DNA of 19,457 bases, from the NCBI GenBank assembly GCA_030613915.1, contig JAUWKY010000002.1, positions 1-19,457 of the forward strand, in the 5' to 3' direction. Positions within the stretch are counted from its first letter, which is position 1. Each line of letters starts with the position of its first letter. The notes below the pieces were generated by a model. That model did not search any database and had not been told where the DNA came from. It was given only the letters and a program-made list of their open reading frames with translations. The translations under genes and the position numbers were made by a program. Origin of the DNA: Syntrophobacterales bacterium (lineage in GTDB: Bacteria > Desulfobacterota > Syntrophobacteria > BM002). This document shows, piece after piece, positions 1-7,547 of the stretch.

Positions 1-386
1 AAGGAGGAGTGCTCGCCGTCTGGTCTTACAGTCTCCTCCGTATATCTTCTGCCATCGATAGAGTGCTTGACCACTTTTATGCGAATGTGGTTGGACCATT
101 TTGGCCCCCGGAACGGAAGCTTGTTGACGATAAATACCAAACCATTCCGTTTCCATTCGAGGAACTGGTCGCACCCCTGTTCAAAATGGAGGGCAGATGG
201 AACTTGGAGCGTCTTGTTGGCTACCTGGGAACATGGTCTTCTGTGCAGAAGTTCAAAGATAAGCACAACACTGATCCCATTGAGGTTGTTATAAGAGACT
301 TGAGAAGGGCTTGGGGTCGTCCTGAAGATGAGAAAGAGATACACTGGCCGATAAATATGAGAGTAGGGAGGGCAAAAGGAGCATAG
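1..386 (+). CDS. SAM-dependent class I methyltransferase, C-terminal part (5' truncated by window)
   Basis: The frame is open to the left edge (codons from position 3), so the start and the SAM-binding Rossmann motifs lie outside the window. What is visible is about 127 residues starting in a GGVLAVW strand. This is the late beta-strand of a Methyltransf_11-type fold, where the preceding sequence is normally a P-G turn. It is followed by the characteristic C-terminal cap: a helix with FY, FWPPER, a YQTIPFPFEE segment, an LVGYLGTWSSVQ helix and a final WPINMRVGR strand. This pattern is typical of small-molecule methyltransferases of the bacterial/fungal trans-aconitate methyltransferase-like group. 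The substrate cannot be told from this fragment. The stop codon sits inside a terminator-like hairpin, which suggests this is the last gene of its transcription unit. Confidence 0.85.
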   Translation, partial: GGVLAVWSYSLLRISSAIDRVLDHFYANVVGPFWPPERKLVDDKYQTIPFPFEELVAPLFKMEGRWNLERLVGYLGTWSSVQKFKDKHNTDPIEVVIRDLRRAWGRPEDEKEIHWPINMRVGRAKGA

Positions 387-410
387 CGCTATGCGCTATG
401 CGTTTTATTG
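381..410 (+). terminator. Terminator-like hairpin overlapping the methyltransferase stop codon
   Basis: A perfect 9-bp stem gcatagcgc / gcgctatgc (381-389 and 393-401) with a 3-base loop is followed directly by gttttattg. The stop codon TAG (384-386) lies in the left arm. The gcgctatgc core resembles the gcgcatagc string at 12801-12826, so it may also be a dispersed repeat used as a terminator. Confidence 0.6.
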
Positions 411-495
411 CAACGGACCACGGATTCGCCTTAGGCGGAACAACGGACTCCATCAAATAGAGGTACACCTTTTTGATTAAAAGTGGGAGGTAAGT

Positions 496-1944
496 TTGAA
501 AACACTGATGACTCGTGCCCTCGATTTGGCCCAGTCGGCTGGCGCTCAGTATGCAGATATTCGGGTGGTAGAAAATCGTACAGAAAGCATCCAAGTCAAA
601 AACGGGGTTGTCGAGGCGATAAACTTTTCAGACTCTATGGGCTTTGGCATCCGCGTTTTGGTTAATGGAGCCTGGGGCTTCTCGTCCAGCCGTGAGTTGA
701 CAGCCGAGGAAATTGACCGCGTTAGCAAACAAGCCCTGGAGATCGCCCTCGCCTCAGGGTTTGTGCGTGGTGAGAAAGTGGATCTCGGCCCACCCGTATC
801 CAGTCAGGGTAAATATGTAACCCCGGTGACGATAGATCCTTTCACCATCTCCTTGGAAGACAGGCTAGGAGTGCTCCTGGCTGCAGACGCTGAGATGGCC
901 CGGGTGGATGGTGTCCGCGTAAGACAGGGTAATCTGGTTCTTATCCGAGAAAAGAAATGGTTTGCGAACACCGAATCCGCTTTTACTGAGCAGACCATAA
1001 TTGAGACTGGGGGCGGGATTGTTGCCACTGCAGTGGGCGATAGTGAGGTGCAGACACGTTCCTATCCCAATTCTTTCGGCCGCCAGCAAGTCACAGGTGG
1101 CTGGGAGATGATGCTCCAATGGGATCTGCCCGGCAATGCTGACCGCATTGCCAACGAGGCTGTTGCGCTCCTGACTGCTGATCCCTGTCCAGCCGATACT
1201 ACCACCACAGTAATATTGGCCGGCGACCAGCTTGCCCTTCAAGTCCACGAGTCTTGTGGTCATCCGATTGAGCTCGATCGAGTGTTTGGCAGTGAAGCTG
1301 CCTATGCCGGAACGTCTTTTCTAACTCAAGAAAAACTGGGCAACTTCCGCTACGGATCTGAACTGGTTAACATCAGTGCAGATAGTGTGAGCCCCTATGG
1401 TCTCGGTACCTTTGGCTGGGACGATGAAGGAGTGGAAGCGCAATCTGCGCCCATTGTTAAAGAAGGTAATTTCGTTGGCTATCTGATGTCGCGTGAGACC
1501 GCCTCAAGACTGGAAAAGGTTTCCAATGGGTGCATGCGGGCCTCTTCCTGGAACAGAATTCCGCTTATTCGTATGACCAACGTTAGCCTGGAGCCCGGTG
1601 AATGGGAGTTGCACGATTTGATTGCAGACACCGATAAAGGCATCTACATGGCGACCAACCGTTCGTGGTCCATAGACGACAAACGTTACAATTTTCAGTT
1701 CGGCACTGAAATAGGCTATGAGATCAAGAATGGTAAATTGGGCCGCATGCTTCGCAATTGCACCTACACTGGTATTACGCCCGAGTTTTGGTACAGTTGT
1801 GACGCCGTGTGCAATAAAAATCACTGGAACATGTGGGGGACGCCCAACTGCGGTAAAGGACAGCCCTCCCAGATTGCTCATACTGGTCACGGTGCGGCAC
1901 CCGCTCGCTTCAGAAATGTGAAAGTAGGGGTGTTCAGGCAGTAG
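496..1944 (+). CDS. tldD: TldD-family metalloprotease
   Basis: TldD acts with TldE/PmbA as a cytoplasmic heterodimeric zinc protease that degrades unfolded or small peptides. In E. coli it matures microcin B17 and degrades CcdA. The 482-residue length matches the family. The zinc motif HESCGH (HExxxH, residues 251-256) is present, and a late Cys (C452, in NCGKG) sits where TldD has its third ligand. The chosen start is TTG at 496, preceded by gggagg (485-490) at 5-base spacing; an in-frame ATG four codons later (508) is an alternative without its own ribosome site. pmbA follows 227 bases downstream on the same strand, as expected for a functional pair, but the two are separated by a palindromic repeat rather than tightly coupled. 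The substrate in this organism is unknown. Confidence 0.93.
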   Translation: MKTLMTRALDLAQSAGAQYADIRVVENRTESIQVKNGVVEAINFSDSMGFGIRVLVNGAWGFSSSRELTAEEIDRVSKQALEIALASGFVRGEKVDLGPPVSSQGKYVTPVTIDPFTISLEDRLGVLLAADAEMARVDGVRVRQGNLVLIREKKWFANTESAFTEQTIIETGGGIVATAVGDSEVQTRSYPNSFGRQQVTGGWEMMLQWDLPGNADRIANEAVALLTADPCPADTTTTVILAGDQLALQVHESCGHPIELDRVFGSEAAYAGTSFLTQEKLGNFRYGSELVNISADSVSPYGLGTFGWDDEGVEAQSAPIVKEGNFVGYLMSRETASRLEKVSNGCMRASSWNRIPLIRMTNVSLEPGEWELHDLIADTDKGIYMATNRSWSIDDKRYNFQFGTEIGYEIKNGKLGRMLRNCTYTGITPEFWYSCDAVCNKNHWNMWGTPNCGKGQPSQIAHTGHGAAPARFRNVKVGVFRQ

Positions 1945-1984
1945 AAGCAGCAAACAGCTGGCAGCAGGCAGTAAGCAAGAGAGA

Positions 1985-2117
1985 GTCATTTGGCTCCGCC
2001 GTCAATAGGGCTGGCGCCCGTCATTCGGCCTCACGGCCGTCATTAAGTTGTTGCAACTCCACAATAACAGTGAACTATGAATGACAGCGCAGCGTAATGA
2101 CGGCGAAGCCAAATGAC
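1985..2117. repeat. Imperfect palindromic (MITE/REP-like) element between tldD and pmbA
   Basis: The 20-base arm at 1985-2004 (begins gtcatttggctccgcc) is the reverse complement of 2098-2117 with one mismatch. The pairing continues more loosely inwards around gtcatt blocks at 2019-2024 and the complementary aatgac at 2080-2085. A further ggccaaatgac copy lies at 2131-2141. No coding frame fits. The structure is that of a small palindromic intergenic element, which may fold in the tldD-pmbA transcript. Confidence 0.65.
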
Positions 2118-2171
2118 CGCCACTTTCAGTGGCCAAATGACAATAGATGACAGTTCGAGGCGAGGGACAAA

Positions 2172-3515
2172 ATGCTTGGGAGAGAGAAAGCTAAAGATAT
2201 ATGCAAAGAAGTTCTCCGGCGTGCCGGGAAAGATGCTGCCGAAGTCATACTTTCATTCGAGGAACAGAGTCTGACGCGTTTCGCCAATAACTACATCCAC
2301 CAGAATGTTGCTCAACGCAATGTCACCCTGATGGTTCGCCTACTTTGGGGCAAAAGGATGGGTTTGGCCACCACCAACCGATTGGATGGACATGGATTGG
2401 ACATCTTGGTGGAGAGAGCCCGCGCCAATGCGAAGATCAGTCCTGAAGATCCGGATTATCCTGGGCTGCCTGAGCTAGCACAATATGTTGCTGTGGATGC
2501 TTTTGATCAAGCCACGGCTGGATATTCACCCCAAGAACGTGCCACAGCTGTGGGCACGGCATGTCGTTTGACCGGGGAGAAGGGATTAAACGGCTCGGGG
2601 CTCTTCTCCACTGGCACCAACGAGATTGTTGTTGCCAACACGCTCGGACTGTTCGGTTATCATTCCAGTACAAACGGAGATTTCCAGATCGTGGTGGCGG
2701 CAGAAGACGCTTCAGGCCGAGAACAGGGGTCGGGGTGGCGGGTAACAGATATCCCGACAGAATCCTTGGCGCGGTCCGCAATTCAAAAAGCTGAAGATGG
2801 GACCGATCCACACCTGATCGATCCCGGTGAATACGGTGTTGTCCTGACACCATATGCAACCGAAGATCTTCTCAACATGCTCAATTACTACGGCATGGGG
2901 GCGCAAGCAGTATTGGAGGGGCGTTCGTGGATGAATGACCGCATGGGAGAGAAGGTCATGAGCGAATTGGTTGATATTCGGGATGATGGTTTGGAGCCGG
3001 AAGGTGTTCCCATGCCTTTCGATTTTGAGGGTGTGCCCAAACAAAGGGTAGACGTTGTTGAGAGAGGTGTGGTGCAAGGCCCGGTATATGATCGTATAAC
3101 AGCCCGGAAAATGGGCAAGACCACAACCGGCCACGCCCTGCCGCCAACCATGCGCTCCCTGGGGCCGATAGCCACCAATCTCTTTATGTCCCCGGGCAAA
3201 ACCAGCACTGAAGCAATGATCCGTTCAACCGAACGCGGTCTCTACATCAGCCGCTTCTGGTACACTCGTCTGGTCCACCCACGGGACTGTGTGATAACTG
3301 GCATGACCCGCGATGGAGTGTTTTTCATTGAAAATGGGGAATTGGCTTATCCGGTAAAGGATCTGCGCTTCACGCAGTCATACGTTGAGGCATTGGCGAA
3401 GGTGGAAACCGTGGGTAAGGAGACACGTTTGCTCATGAGTGAATTTGGCGGCCAGGCGACACGGGCCCCGGCTTTGAAGATCAGTGAGTTTAGTTTTACC
3501 GGTTTGACCGCCTGA
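2172..3515 (+). CDS. pmbA: PmbA/TldE-family protein, non-catalytic partner of TldD
   Basis: This 447-residue protein belongs to the TldD/PmbA superfamily but has no HExxxH motif, as expected for TldE/PmbA, the subunit that pairs with TldD without binding zinc. Family-like segments include the N-terminal EQSLTRFANNYIHQN strand region, the central GEYGVVLTPYATEDLL block near residues 217-232, and a C-terminal GLYISRFWYTRLVHPRDCVITGMTRDGVFFIENGE block read here as two shorter motifs: RFWYTRLVHP and TGMTRDGVFF. The ATG at 2172 is preceded by gaggcgaggga. It probably forms a cytoplasmic heterodimer with the TldD encoded just upstream. I see no truncation or frameshift. Confidence 0.9.
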   Translation: MLGREKAKDICKEVLRRAGKDAAEVILSFEEQSLTRFANNYIHQNVAQRNVTLMVRLLWGKRMGLATTNRLDGHGLDILVERARANAKISPEDPDYPGLPELAQYVAVDAFDQATAGYSPQERATAVGTACRLTGEKGLNGSGLFSTGTNEIVVANTLGLFGYHSSTNGDFQIVVAAEDASGREQGSGWRVTDIPTESLARSAIQKAEDGTDPHLIDPGEYGVVLTPYATEDLLNMLNYYGMGAQAVLEGRSWMNDRMGEKVMSELVDIRDDGLEPEGVPMPFDFEGVPKQRVDVVERGVVQGPVYDRITARKMGKTTTGHALPPTMRSLGPIATNLFMSPGKTSTEAMIRSTERGLYISRFWYTRLVHPRDCVITGMTRDGVFFIENGELAYPVKDLRFTQSYVEALAKVETVGKETRLLMSEFGGQATRAPALKISEFSFTGLTA

Positions 3516-3520
3516 ATGGG

Positions 3521-3751
3521 CTAGCCCAAAGCCTCCCTGAGTGCCTCTGCCAATTCTACTATTATTTTTGCCATTTGATGGTACTGCACAAACATATTCA
3601 TCTGGAGTTCAACTAATTCCTCTTTGCTCAATTTCTCAAGTTCACTTTTCACTAATTCGGCATTGAACTCCTTTTCGCTTAGACGTTCAAATGTGGCCAA
3701 ATCCTGCTCAATCATCTCCAGAGTTTTTTCTGGGCCTAGCTGATTTTTCAT
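3521..3751 (-). CDS. Small helical protein of unknown function
   Basis: The start is taken at the ATG at 3751 (reading MKNQLGPEKTLEMIEQDL), giving 76 residues. The frame stays open further upstream, but that extension would be translated from a terminator hairpin. A GAGGG-containing stretch lies 13 bases before the ATG, so the ribosome site is only moderate. The protein is rich in Glu, Leu and Lys with heptad-like spacing (SELEKLSKEELVELQMNMF), which predicts one or two long amphipathic helices, possibly a coiled coil. There is no signal peptide, Cys pair or recognisable enzyme motif. It converges on pmbA with only 5 bases between the stops. I do not recognise the family. Confidence 0.55.
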   Translation of the reverse strand: MKNQLGPEKTLEMIEQDLATFERLSEKEFNAELVKSELEKLSKEELVELQMNMFVQYHQMAKIIVELAEALREALG

Positions 3752-3786
3752 GTTTTCACTCTTACCCTCAGTTTTTAAAGAAGATA

Positions 3787-3835
3787 TAGCGAAAAAATGC
3801 CCCCATCGACCCGGCGCACTTGGGTCGATGGGGGC
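3787..3835 (-). terminator. Rho-independent terminator, minus orientation
   Basis: A perfect 14-bp GC-rich stem (3799-3812 with 3822-3835; arm gcccccatcgaccc) has a 9-base loop. Read on the minus strand it is followed by ATTTTTTCGC. It sits just upstream of the small minus-strand gene, so it would insulate that gene from antisense transcription arriving from the right. Confidence 0.75.
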
Positions 3836-3845
3836 TAGGGGCACC

Positions 3846-3892
3846 GGGCGAGGCGATGATAGGCATCATCGAGATCCTCGCCCAGTTTTTTG
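3846..3892 (+). terminator. Rho-independent terminator, plus orientation
   Basis: Outer stem gggcgagg (3846-3853) pairs with cctcgccc (3876-3883), and inner stem cgatgat (3854-3860) pairs with atcatcg (3865-3871), with loop aggc and a 4-base bulge. AGTTTTTTG follows. It could end readthrough from tldD-pmbA. Alternatively it is the 3' end of a small RNA that starts further left. Confidence 0.7.
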
Positions 3893-3974
3893 TTTATCAC
3901 AAGTGGATAAAATATGTCAAGAATTCATAAAATGTCCCACCTTTACACCCACGGGCAAATCTCTTACCATAGAT

Positions 3975-4158
3975 TAGCCCGAATATTTCACGAATCGTCT
4001 GCTACGACCGCGGATATAAGCGTCCTTCCGGGCGTCCTCGGGTGTAGGACCCTACGACGTACTGTGCAAGTACGCCTCGGATCCAACCCCCTGCGGTTGC
4101 CCGGTGGCACGCCCATCTTCACGGTCTCGCGACGACAATTCATGAAATATCCGGGCTA
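3975..4158. repeat. ~184-bp imperfect palindrome (MITE-like element)
   Basis: The left end tagcccgaatatttcacgaa (from 3975) is the reverse complement of the right end (4138-4158), with two mismatches over 21 bases. The match continues loosely inwards through gaatcgtc/gaattgtc, cgaccgcg/gagaccgtg and ccgggcg/ccgggca-like blocks, so nearly the whole element can fold back on itself. No open reading frame of note and no clear target-site duplication are seen. It lies about 30 bases upstream of the SpoU-type gene and may affect its expression. Confidence 0.7.
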
Positions 4159-4189
4159 GCAAACCGCAGAGAGTAAGTATCATGTACAG

Positions 4190-4855
4190 ATGAACAGAAC
4201 AATGACTATCCCCCGTTACCAAATTCGCCAGTGCGAGCGGTTAGAGTGCCACTTTCGTTTTCCTGTTGTTGAAAAGAGTGGGCTCGGGGAGGAGTGTCCA
4301 AAGTGTGGTAGCCAAACCAGGGTGGTCAATCCTCCTTATAACGCTCACGAAGTGGAGACCGGCAAAATCGTGTCGAACGGACCTGAAGTCGAAGCTTTAT
4401 TGGACAACATCCGTAGCGTTTTCAATGTGGGGAATATTTTAAGATCAGCGGATGGTGTTGGCATCAGGCATGTGCATCTATGTGGGATCACACCTACTCC
4501 GAGTAATCCCAAATTAGCCAAAACCTCCCTGGGTGCTGAGCACACTGTCGCCTGGAGTTACCACAGGGATGGGTTGGCTGCAGCAATATCCCTGAAAGAA
4601 AGAGGGTTGCGTTTATGGGCGCTTGAAGGTGGTCCTCGCTCGGAATCGTTGTTTGACATTGTGGGTGACCTTCGTGGCCCTCCCATCGTACTTGTGGTGG
4701 GAAGCGAGGTCTCTGGTGTTGACCCTGGCATTCTGGCGCAGTGCGAACGTGTTCTTTGCCTGCCCATGCAGGGAGTTAAAACAACGCTCAACGTGGCGGT
4801 GGCATTCGGGATAGCCGTTTATTTTTTGCGTTATGGTCTTCCAAATCCCCCCTAG
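4190..4855 (+). CDS. SpoU/TrmH-family RNA 2'-O-methyltransferase with N-terminal zinc ribbon
   Basis: The protein is a SPOUT-class methyltransferase predicted to transfer a methyl group from SAM to a ribose 2'-OH in tRNA or rRNA. The three SpoU motifs are visible: NIRSVFNVGNILRSAD (residues 73-88; the Asn and Arg are typical), VLVVGSEVSGVDP near 170, and LPMQGVKTTLNVAVA near 195. The last shows Thr-Thr-Leu-Asn where many family members have Ser-Leu-Asn. Four Cys (C15, C20, C36, C39) in the first 40 residues form a CxxxxC...CxxC arrangement, probably a zinc ribbon for RNA or ribosome contact. ATG 4190 and the in-frame ATG 4202 are both possible starts, and neither has a strong ribosome site. 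The last residues NPP and the stop codon are encoded by the left end of a dispersed repeat, so the native C-terminus may have been changed. The target nucleotide is unknown. Confidence 0.87.
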   Translation: MNRTMTIPRYQIRQCERLECHFRFPVVEKSGLGEECPKCGSQTRVVNPPYNAHEVETGKIVSNGPEVEALLDNIRSVFNVGNILRSADGVGIRHVHLCGITPTPSNPKLAKTSLGAEHTVAWSYHRDGLAAAISLKERGLRLWALEGGPRSESLFDIVGDLRGPPIVLVVGSEVSGVDPGILAQCERVLCLPMQGVKTTLNVAVAFGIAVYFLRYGLPNPP

Positions 4856-4936
4856 CCCCCCTTTACCAAAGGGGGGAACTTAATGAAATCACTTCAAAAT
4901 CTTCCCCCTTTCGGAAAGGGGGATCGAGGGGGATTT
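4843..4936. repeat. G/C-tract palindromic repeat, copy 1
   Basis: The element begins aaatcccccctagccccc, continues through a ccccccttt..aaagggggg hairpin and a second ccccctttcggaaaggggg hairpin, and ends in gagggggattt, complementary to its start. A second copy of the same family occupies 14175-14278. It holds the stop codon of the preceding methyltransferase gene. Such elements are widespread non-autonomous repeats in anaerobic bacterial genomes; here it may also act as a transcription barrier. Confidence 0.8.
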
Positions 4937-5001
4937 CGTCGATCGAAGCGTTAGCTCAACAGCATTGAGCGCTCTCAGATGGTCACGCTACAAAAGCTTC
5001 A

Positions 5002-5018
5002 GGTCTGCCCTGCAGACC
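5002..5018 (-). terminator. Possible terminator of the sdhAB transcript
   Basis: A perfect 7-bp stem ggtctgc / gcagacc has a 3-base loop. On the minus strand it is followed after a few bases by a short GCTTTTG. It lies about 78 bases beyond the sdhB stop. The U-run is weak, so this is tentative. Close by, agaggttgaagg (5025-5036) and cctccaacctct further right form a second inverted pair around a T8 run. Confidence 0.35.
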
Positions 5019-5095
5019 CTTGCTAGAGGTTGAAGGCGGGTAAGAGTTTTTTTTAGCCTCAAACCTCCAACCTCTAACCACCAACGTTGTTGCTG

Positions 5096-5818
5096 CTAGC
5101 TGCCCGCTGTCTTTCTTTTTTCTTCCTCTTTAATAAGCCGTTTGATTTGGGCGATAGACTTGGTCACTGGAATGGACTTGGGGCAAACGTCTGTGCACCA
5201 CCACATGCTCTTGCACCCCCAGGCACCGTCTTCATTGTCAAGCTGAGCCAGCCTGCTTCCTGTGGCGGTGTCGCGGGAATCAGCGACATACCTAAAACCT
5301 CTCAGCAAAGCCGCAGGGCCGAGATACTTGTCGTTTGATCGGTTTATTGGGCAGGCTGCAGTGCACGCACCGCAAAGGATGCAGGCGAGTGCAGGTTCAA
5401 AGAACTTCTGGTTTTCAGGATCTTGCAGCCACTCCTTCTCAGGCGGATCTTCATCACTGATGAGATATGGTCTCACGGTTCGGTGTTTTTCGAAAAACGG
5501 GTTCATGTCCACCACCAGATCCTTAATAACCTTAAACAGCGGCAACGGTTCAATCACAAAATTGTTGGCGGTTTTGAAATCCCTGACCAGCTTCTGGCAG
5601 GCCAGCTCAATCCTGCCATTGATCATCAAGGCGTCCGAACCGCAGATCCCATGGGCACAGGAATAGCGATAGCTCAGGGTGGGGTCCTGTTCCCACCGTA
5701 TCTTGTTCAAACAGTCCAGGATTTTGTCTGTGGGCTCTGCCGCGACCATGTATTCCTGATACCTGGGCTCTTTATCCACCGCCGGGTCGAAACGGTAGAC
5801 GATAAAGGTGCATTTCAT
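5096..5818 (-). CDS. sdhB: Succinate dehydrogenase/fumarate reductase iron-sulfur subunit
   Basis: The 240-residue length matches the family. It carries electrons between the flavoprotein and the membrane anchor/quinone site. The [2Fe-2S] ligands read C54, C59, D62 and C74 (SCAHGICGSD); Asp stands where many family members have the third Cys, the same substitution known in E. coli SdhB. The [4Fe-4S] group is C146, C149, C152 with C156 nearby (CILCGACTAACP), and the [3Fe-4S] group uses C202, C208 and C212 (CKSMWWCTDVCP) together with cysteines of the other motif. The start ATG lies one base after the sdhA stop, and its ribosome site (aaggaaa) is inside the sdhA 3' end, so translation is coupled. 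Whether it runs as succinate oxidase or fumarate reductase cannot be decided from sequence alone. Confidence 0.93.
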   Translation of the reverse strand: MKCTFIVYRFDPAVDKEPRYQEYMVAAEPTDKILDCLNKIRWEQDPTLSYRYSCAHGICGSDALMINGRIELACQKLVRDFKTANNFVIEPLPLFKVIKDLVVDMNPFFEKHRTVRPYLISDEDPPEKEWLQDPENQKFFEPALACILCGACTAACPINRSNDKYLGPAALLRGFRYVADSRDTATGSRLAQLDNEDGAWGCKSMWWCTDVCPKSIPVTKSIAQIKRLIKEEEKRKTAGS

Positions 5819-5819
5819 C

Positions 5820-7547
5820 TTAGTATTTCCTTTCTTTAGGTTGGAATCTGGTTATGGTCACTGGCTTGAAGAAGACTTGTGGCCCTTCTTCTTTAGAGTA
5901 GCGAAACATTGTGTGGACCAACCACTTTTTGTCATCACGATCGGGAAAGTCTTCCCGGGAGTGGGCCCCACGACTCTCTTCACGGGTCAGGGCCCCTAGG
6001 GTAATAACTTCAGCCAGATTCAACATGTAGTCTAATTCTATGGCATCAAGCAGGTCACGGTTGAAACAACTCCCCTTATCCTGTATGGCAATTTTCTGAT
6101 ACCGTCCCTGGAGTTCTCTAACCTTTTCCAGGGCCTCGGTTAGTCCTGAGCGCTGACGGAAAACCGAGACTTTATCCATCATCACTTCTTGCAGTTCTTC
6201 TCGAATAGGGCCGCCCGTCTCATTACCATTACTCTCCATGAGGGCGGCAATCTTGGCGGCAACCTCTTTTTCAGGATTAGCTGGGAGTGGAGAAAACCCG
6301 ACGGTATGAATATGGCGACGCATCTCCTTGCCAGCTCTCCTGCCGAAGACCAGAGTGTCCAGAAGGGAATTGCAGCCCAATCTGTTGGCCCCGTGTACGG
6401 AAACACAGGCGCATTCCCCGGCAGCATAAAGACCGAGAAATGGTGTGTCTTCACTGTCGGTAATGACTTTGCCGTCGGCGTTGGCGGCGATTCCTCCCAT
6501 CATGTAGTGGCAGGTAGGTTGGACCGGAATTGGTTCTCTTATCGGCTCCACACCCGAATAAATGCGGGCAAATCCAGTTATTTCTGCCAGCTTGGTATTG
6601 AGGACCTCCTCGCCAAGGTGGGTTAGATCCAGGTGAACATAATCCTTGCCGTCTATACCTCTGCCGGCTCGAACTTCTTCTAAAATACAGCGGCTGACCA
6701 TGTCACGTGGCGCTAGATCCTTGATCACAGGAGCGTAGAGCTCCATGAATCTTTTACCCTCATTATTGCGCAGGATGCCACCCTCACCTCGAGCTGCTTC
6801 GCTGATTAAGATGCCCAGTTTATAAATACCGGTGGGGTGGAACTGGACAAACTCCATGTCTTCCAGGGTAGCTCCGGCGCGAAAAGCAATGGCCAAGCCG
6901 TCTCCAGTTGAAGCAAAGGCATTGGAAGTGGTTTTGTACACTTTCCCATAACCGCCGGTAGCCAGTAGAACCGCCTTACTATGGAGAGTGTGTAATTTTC
7001 CGGAGGCGAGTTCATAAGCGATCACTCCATGGCATTGGCCTTCACTGACAATCAAAGACATCAGCTGGAATTCATCAAAAAATCGAATGGACCTCTGGAG
7101 GCACTTTTCCCAGAGGGTGTCGAGGATTACCCTACCAGTACGGTCTGCTGCAAAGCAGGCTCGCTTCACCGGGGCCTCGCCGAAGTTGCGGGTGTGGCCG
7201 CCGAAAGCCCGCTGGGCGATCTTGCCATCTGGGGTCCGGTTGAAAGGCACCCCAAGGTGTTCCAACTCGTAGATAGTGCGGGGAGCGTCGCGTACTAAGA
7301 TTTCAATGGCATCCTGGTCGCCCAAATAATCGCTCCCCTTAACCGTGTCGAACATGTGCCATTCCCAGTTGTCCTCTTCTTCATTGCCAAGGGCGGCGCC
7401 AATTCCTCCCTGGGCGGCGCCGGAATGGGAGCGGGTGGCAAAGACCTTGCTGAGCACGGCGACACTGGTGTCCTCACCGAGTTCGATGGCGGCGCGCAAA
7501 CCAGCCAAACCCGCACCCACAATGATGACGTCGAATTGATGTTTCAT
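5820..7547 (-). CDS. sdhA: Succinate dehydrogenase/fumarate reductase flavoprotein subunit
   Basis: The catalytic subunit with covalently bound FAD; it interconverts succinate and fumarate at the cytoplasmic face of the membrane. The start chosen is ATG 7547 (MKHQFDVIIVGAGLAG), because AGAGG stands 7 bases upstream; two in-frame ATGs at 7565 and 7583 have no such site. Length is then 575 residues. Visible motifs are the GAGLAG dinucleotide fold at 11-16, ATRSHSGAAQGG with the FAD-linking His near residue 41, the EAARGEGG and GKRFMELYAP active-site region, TCHYMMGG, and HGANRLGCNSLLD near the C-terminal FAD contact. The style is closer to SdhA than to the quinol-fumarate reductases that contain a very long tail. 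No cytochrome b/anchor gene lies before or after the pair, so the anchor must be elsewhere or of a non-standard type. Confidence 0.93.
   Translation of the reverse strand: MKHQFDVIIVGAGLAGLRAAIELGEDTSVAVLSKVFATRSHSGAAQGGIGAALGNEEEDNWEWHMFDTVKGSDYLGDQDAIEILVRDAPRTIYELEHLGVPFNRTPDGKIAQRAFGGHTRNFGEAPVKRACFAADRTGRVILDTLWEKCLQRSIRFFDEFQLMSLIVSEGQCHGVIAYELASGKLHTLHSKAVLLATGGYGKVYKTTSNAFASTGDGLAIAFRAGATLEDMEFVQFHPTGIYKLGILISEAARGEGGILRNNEGKRFMELYAPVIKDLAPRDMVSRCILEEVRAGRGIDGKDYVHLDLTHLGEEVLNTKLAEITGFARIYSGVEPIREPIPVQPTCHYMMGGIAANADGKVITDSEDTPFLGLYAAGECACVSVHGANRLGCNSLLDTLVFGRRAGKEMRRHIHTVGFSPLPANPEKEVAAKIAALMESNGNETGGPIREELQEVMMDKVSVFRQRSGLTEALEKVRELQGRYQKIAIQDKGSCFNRDLLDAIELDYMLNLAEVITLGALTREESRGAHSREDFPDRDDKKWLVHTMFRYSKEEGPQVFFKPVTITRFQPKERKY

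Noticed and set aside
865..1263. 132-codon minus-strand frame within tldD
   Set aside because: It is antisense to the conserved TldD coding region and has no supporting motif or start signal.
3752..3844. Upstream extension of the small minus-strand protein
   Set aside because: The extra 31 codons run through the 14-bp terminator hairpin; the ATG at 3751 gives a compact helical protein and a better-placed start.
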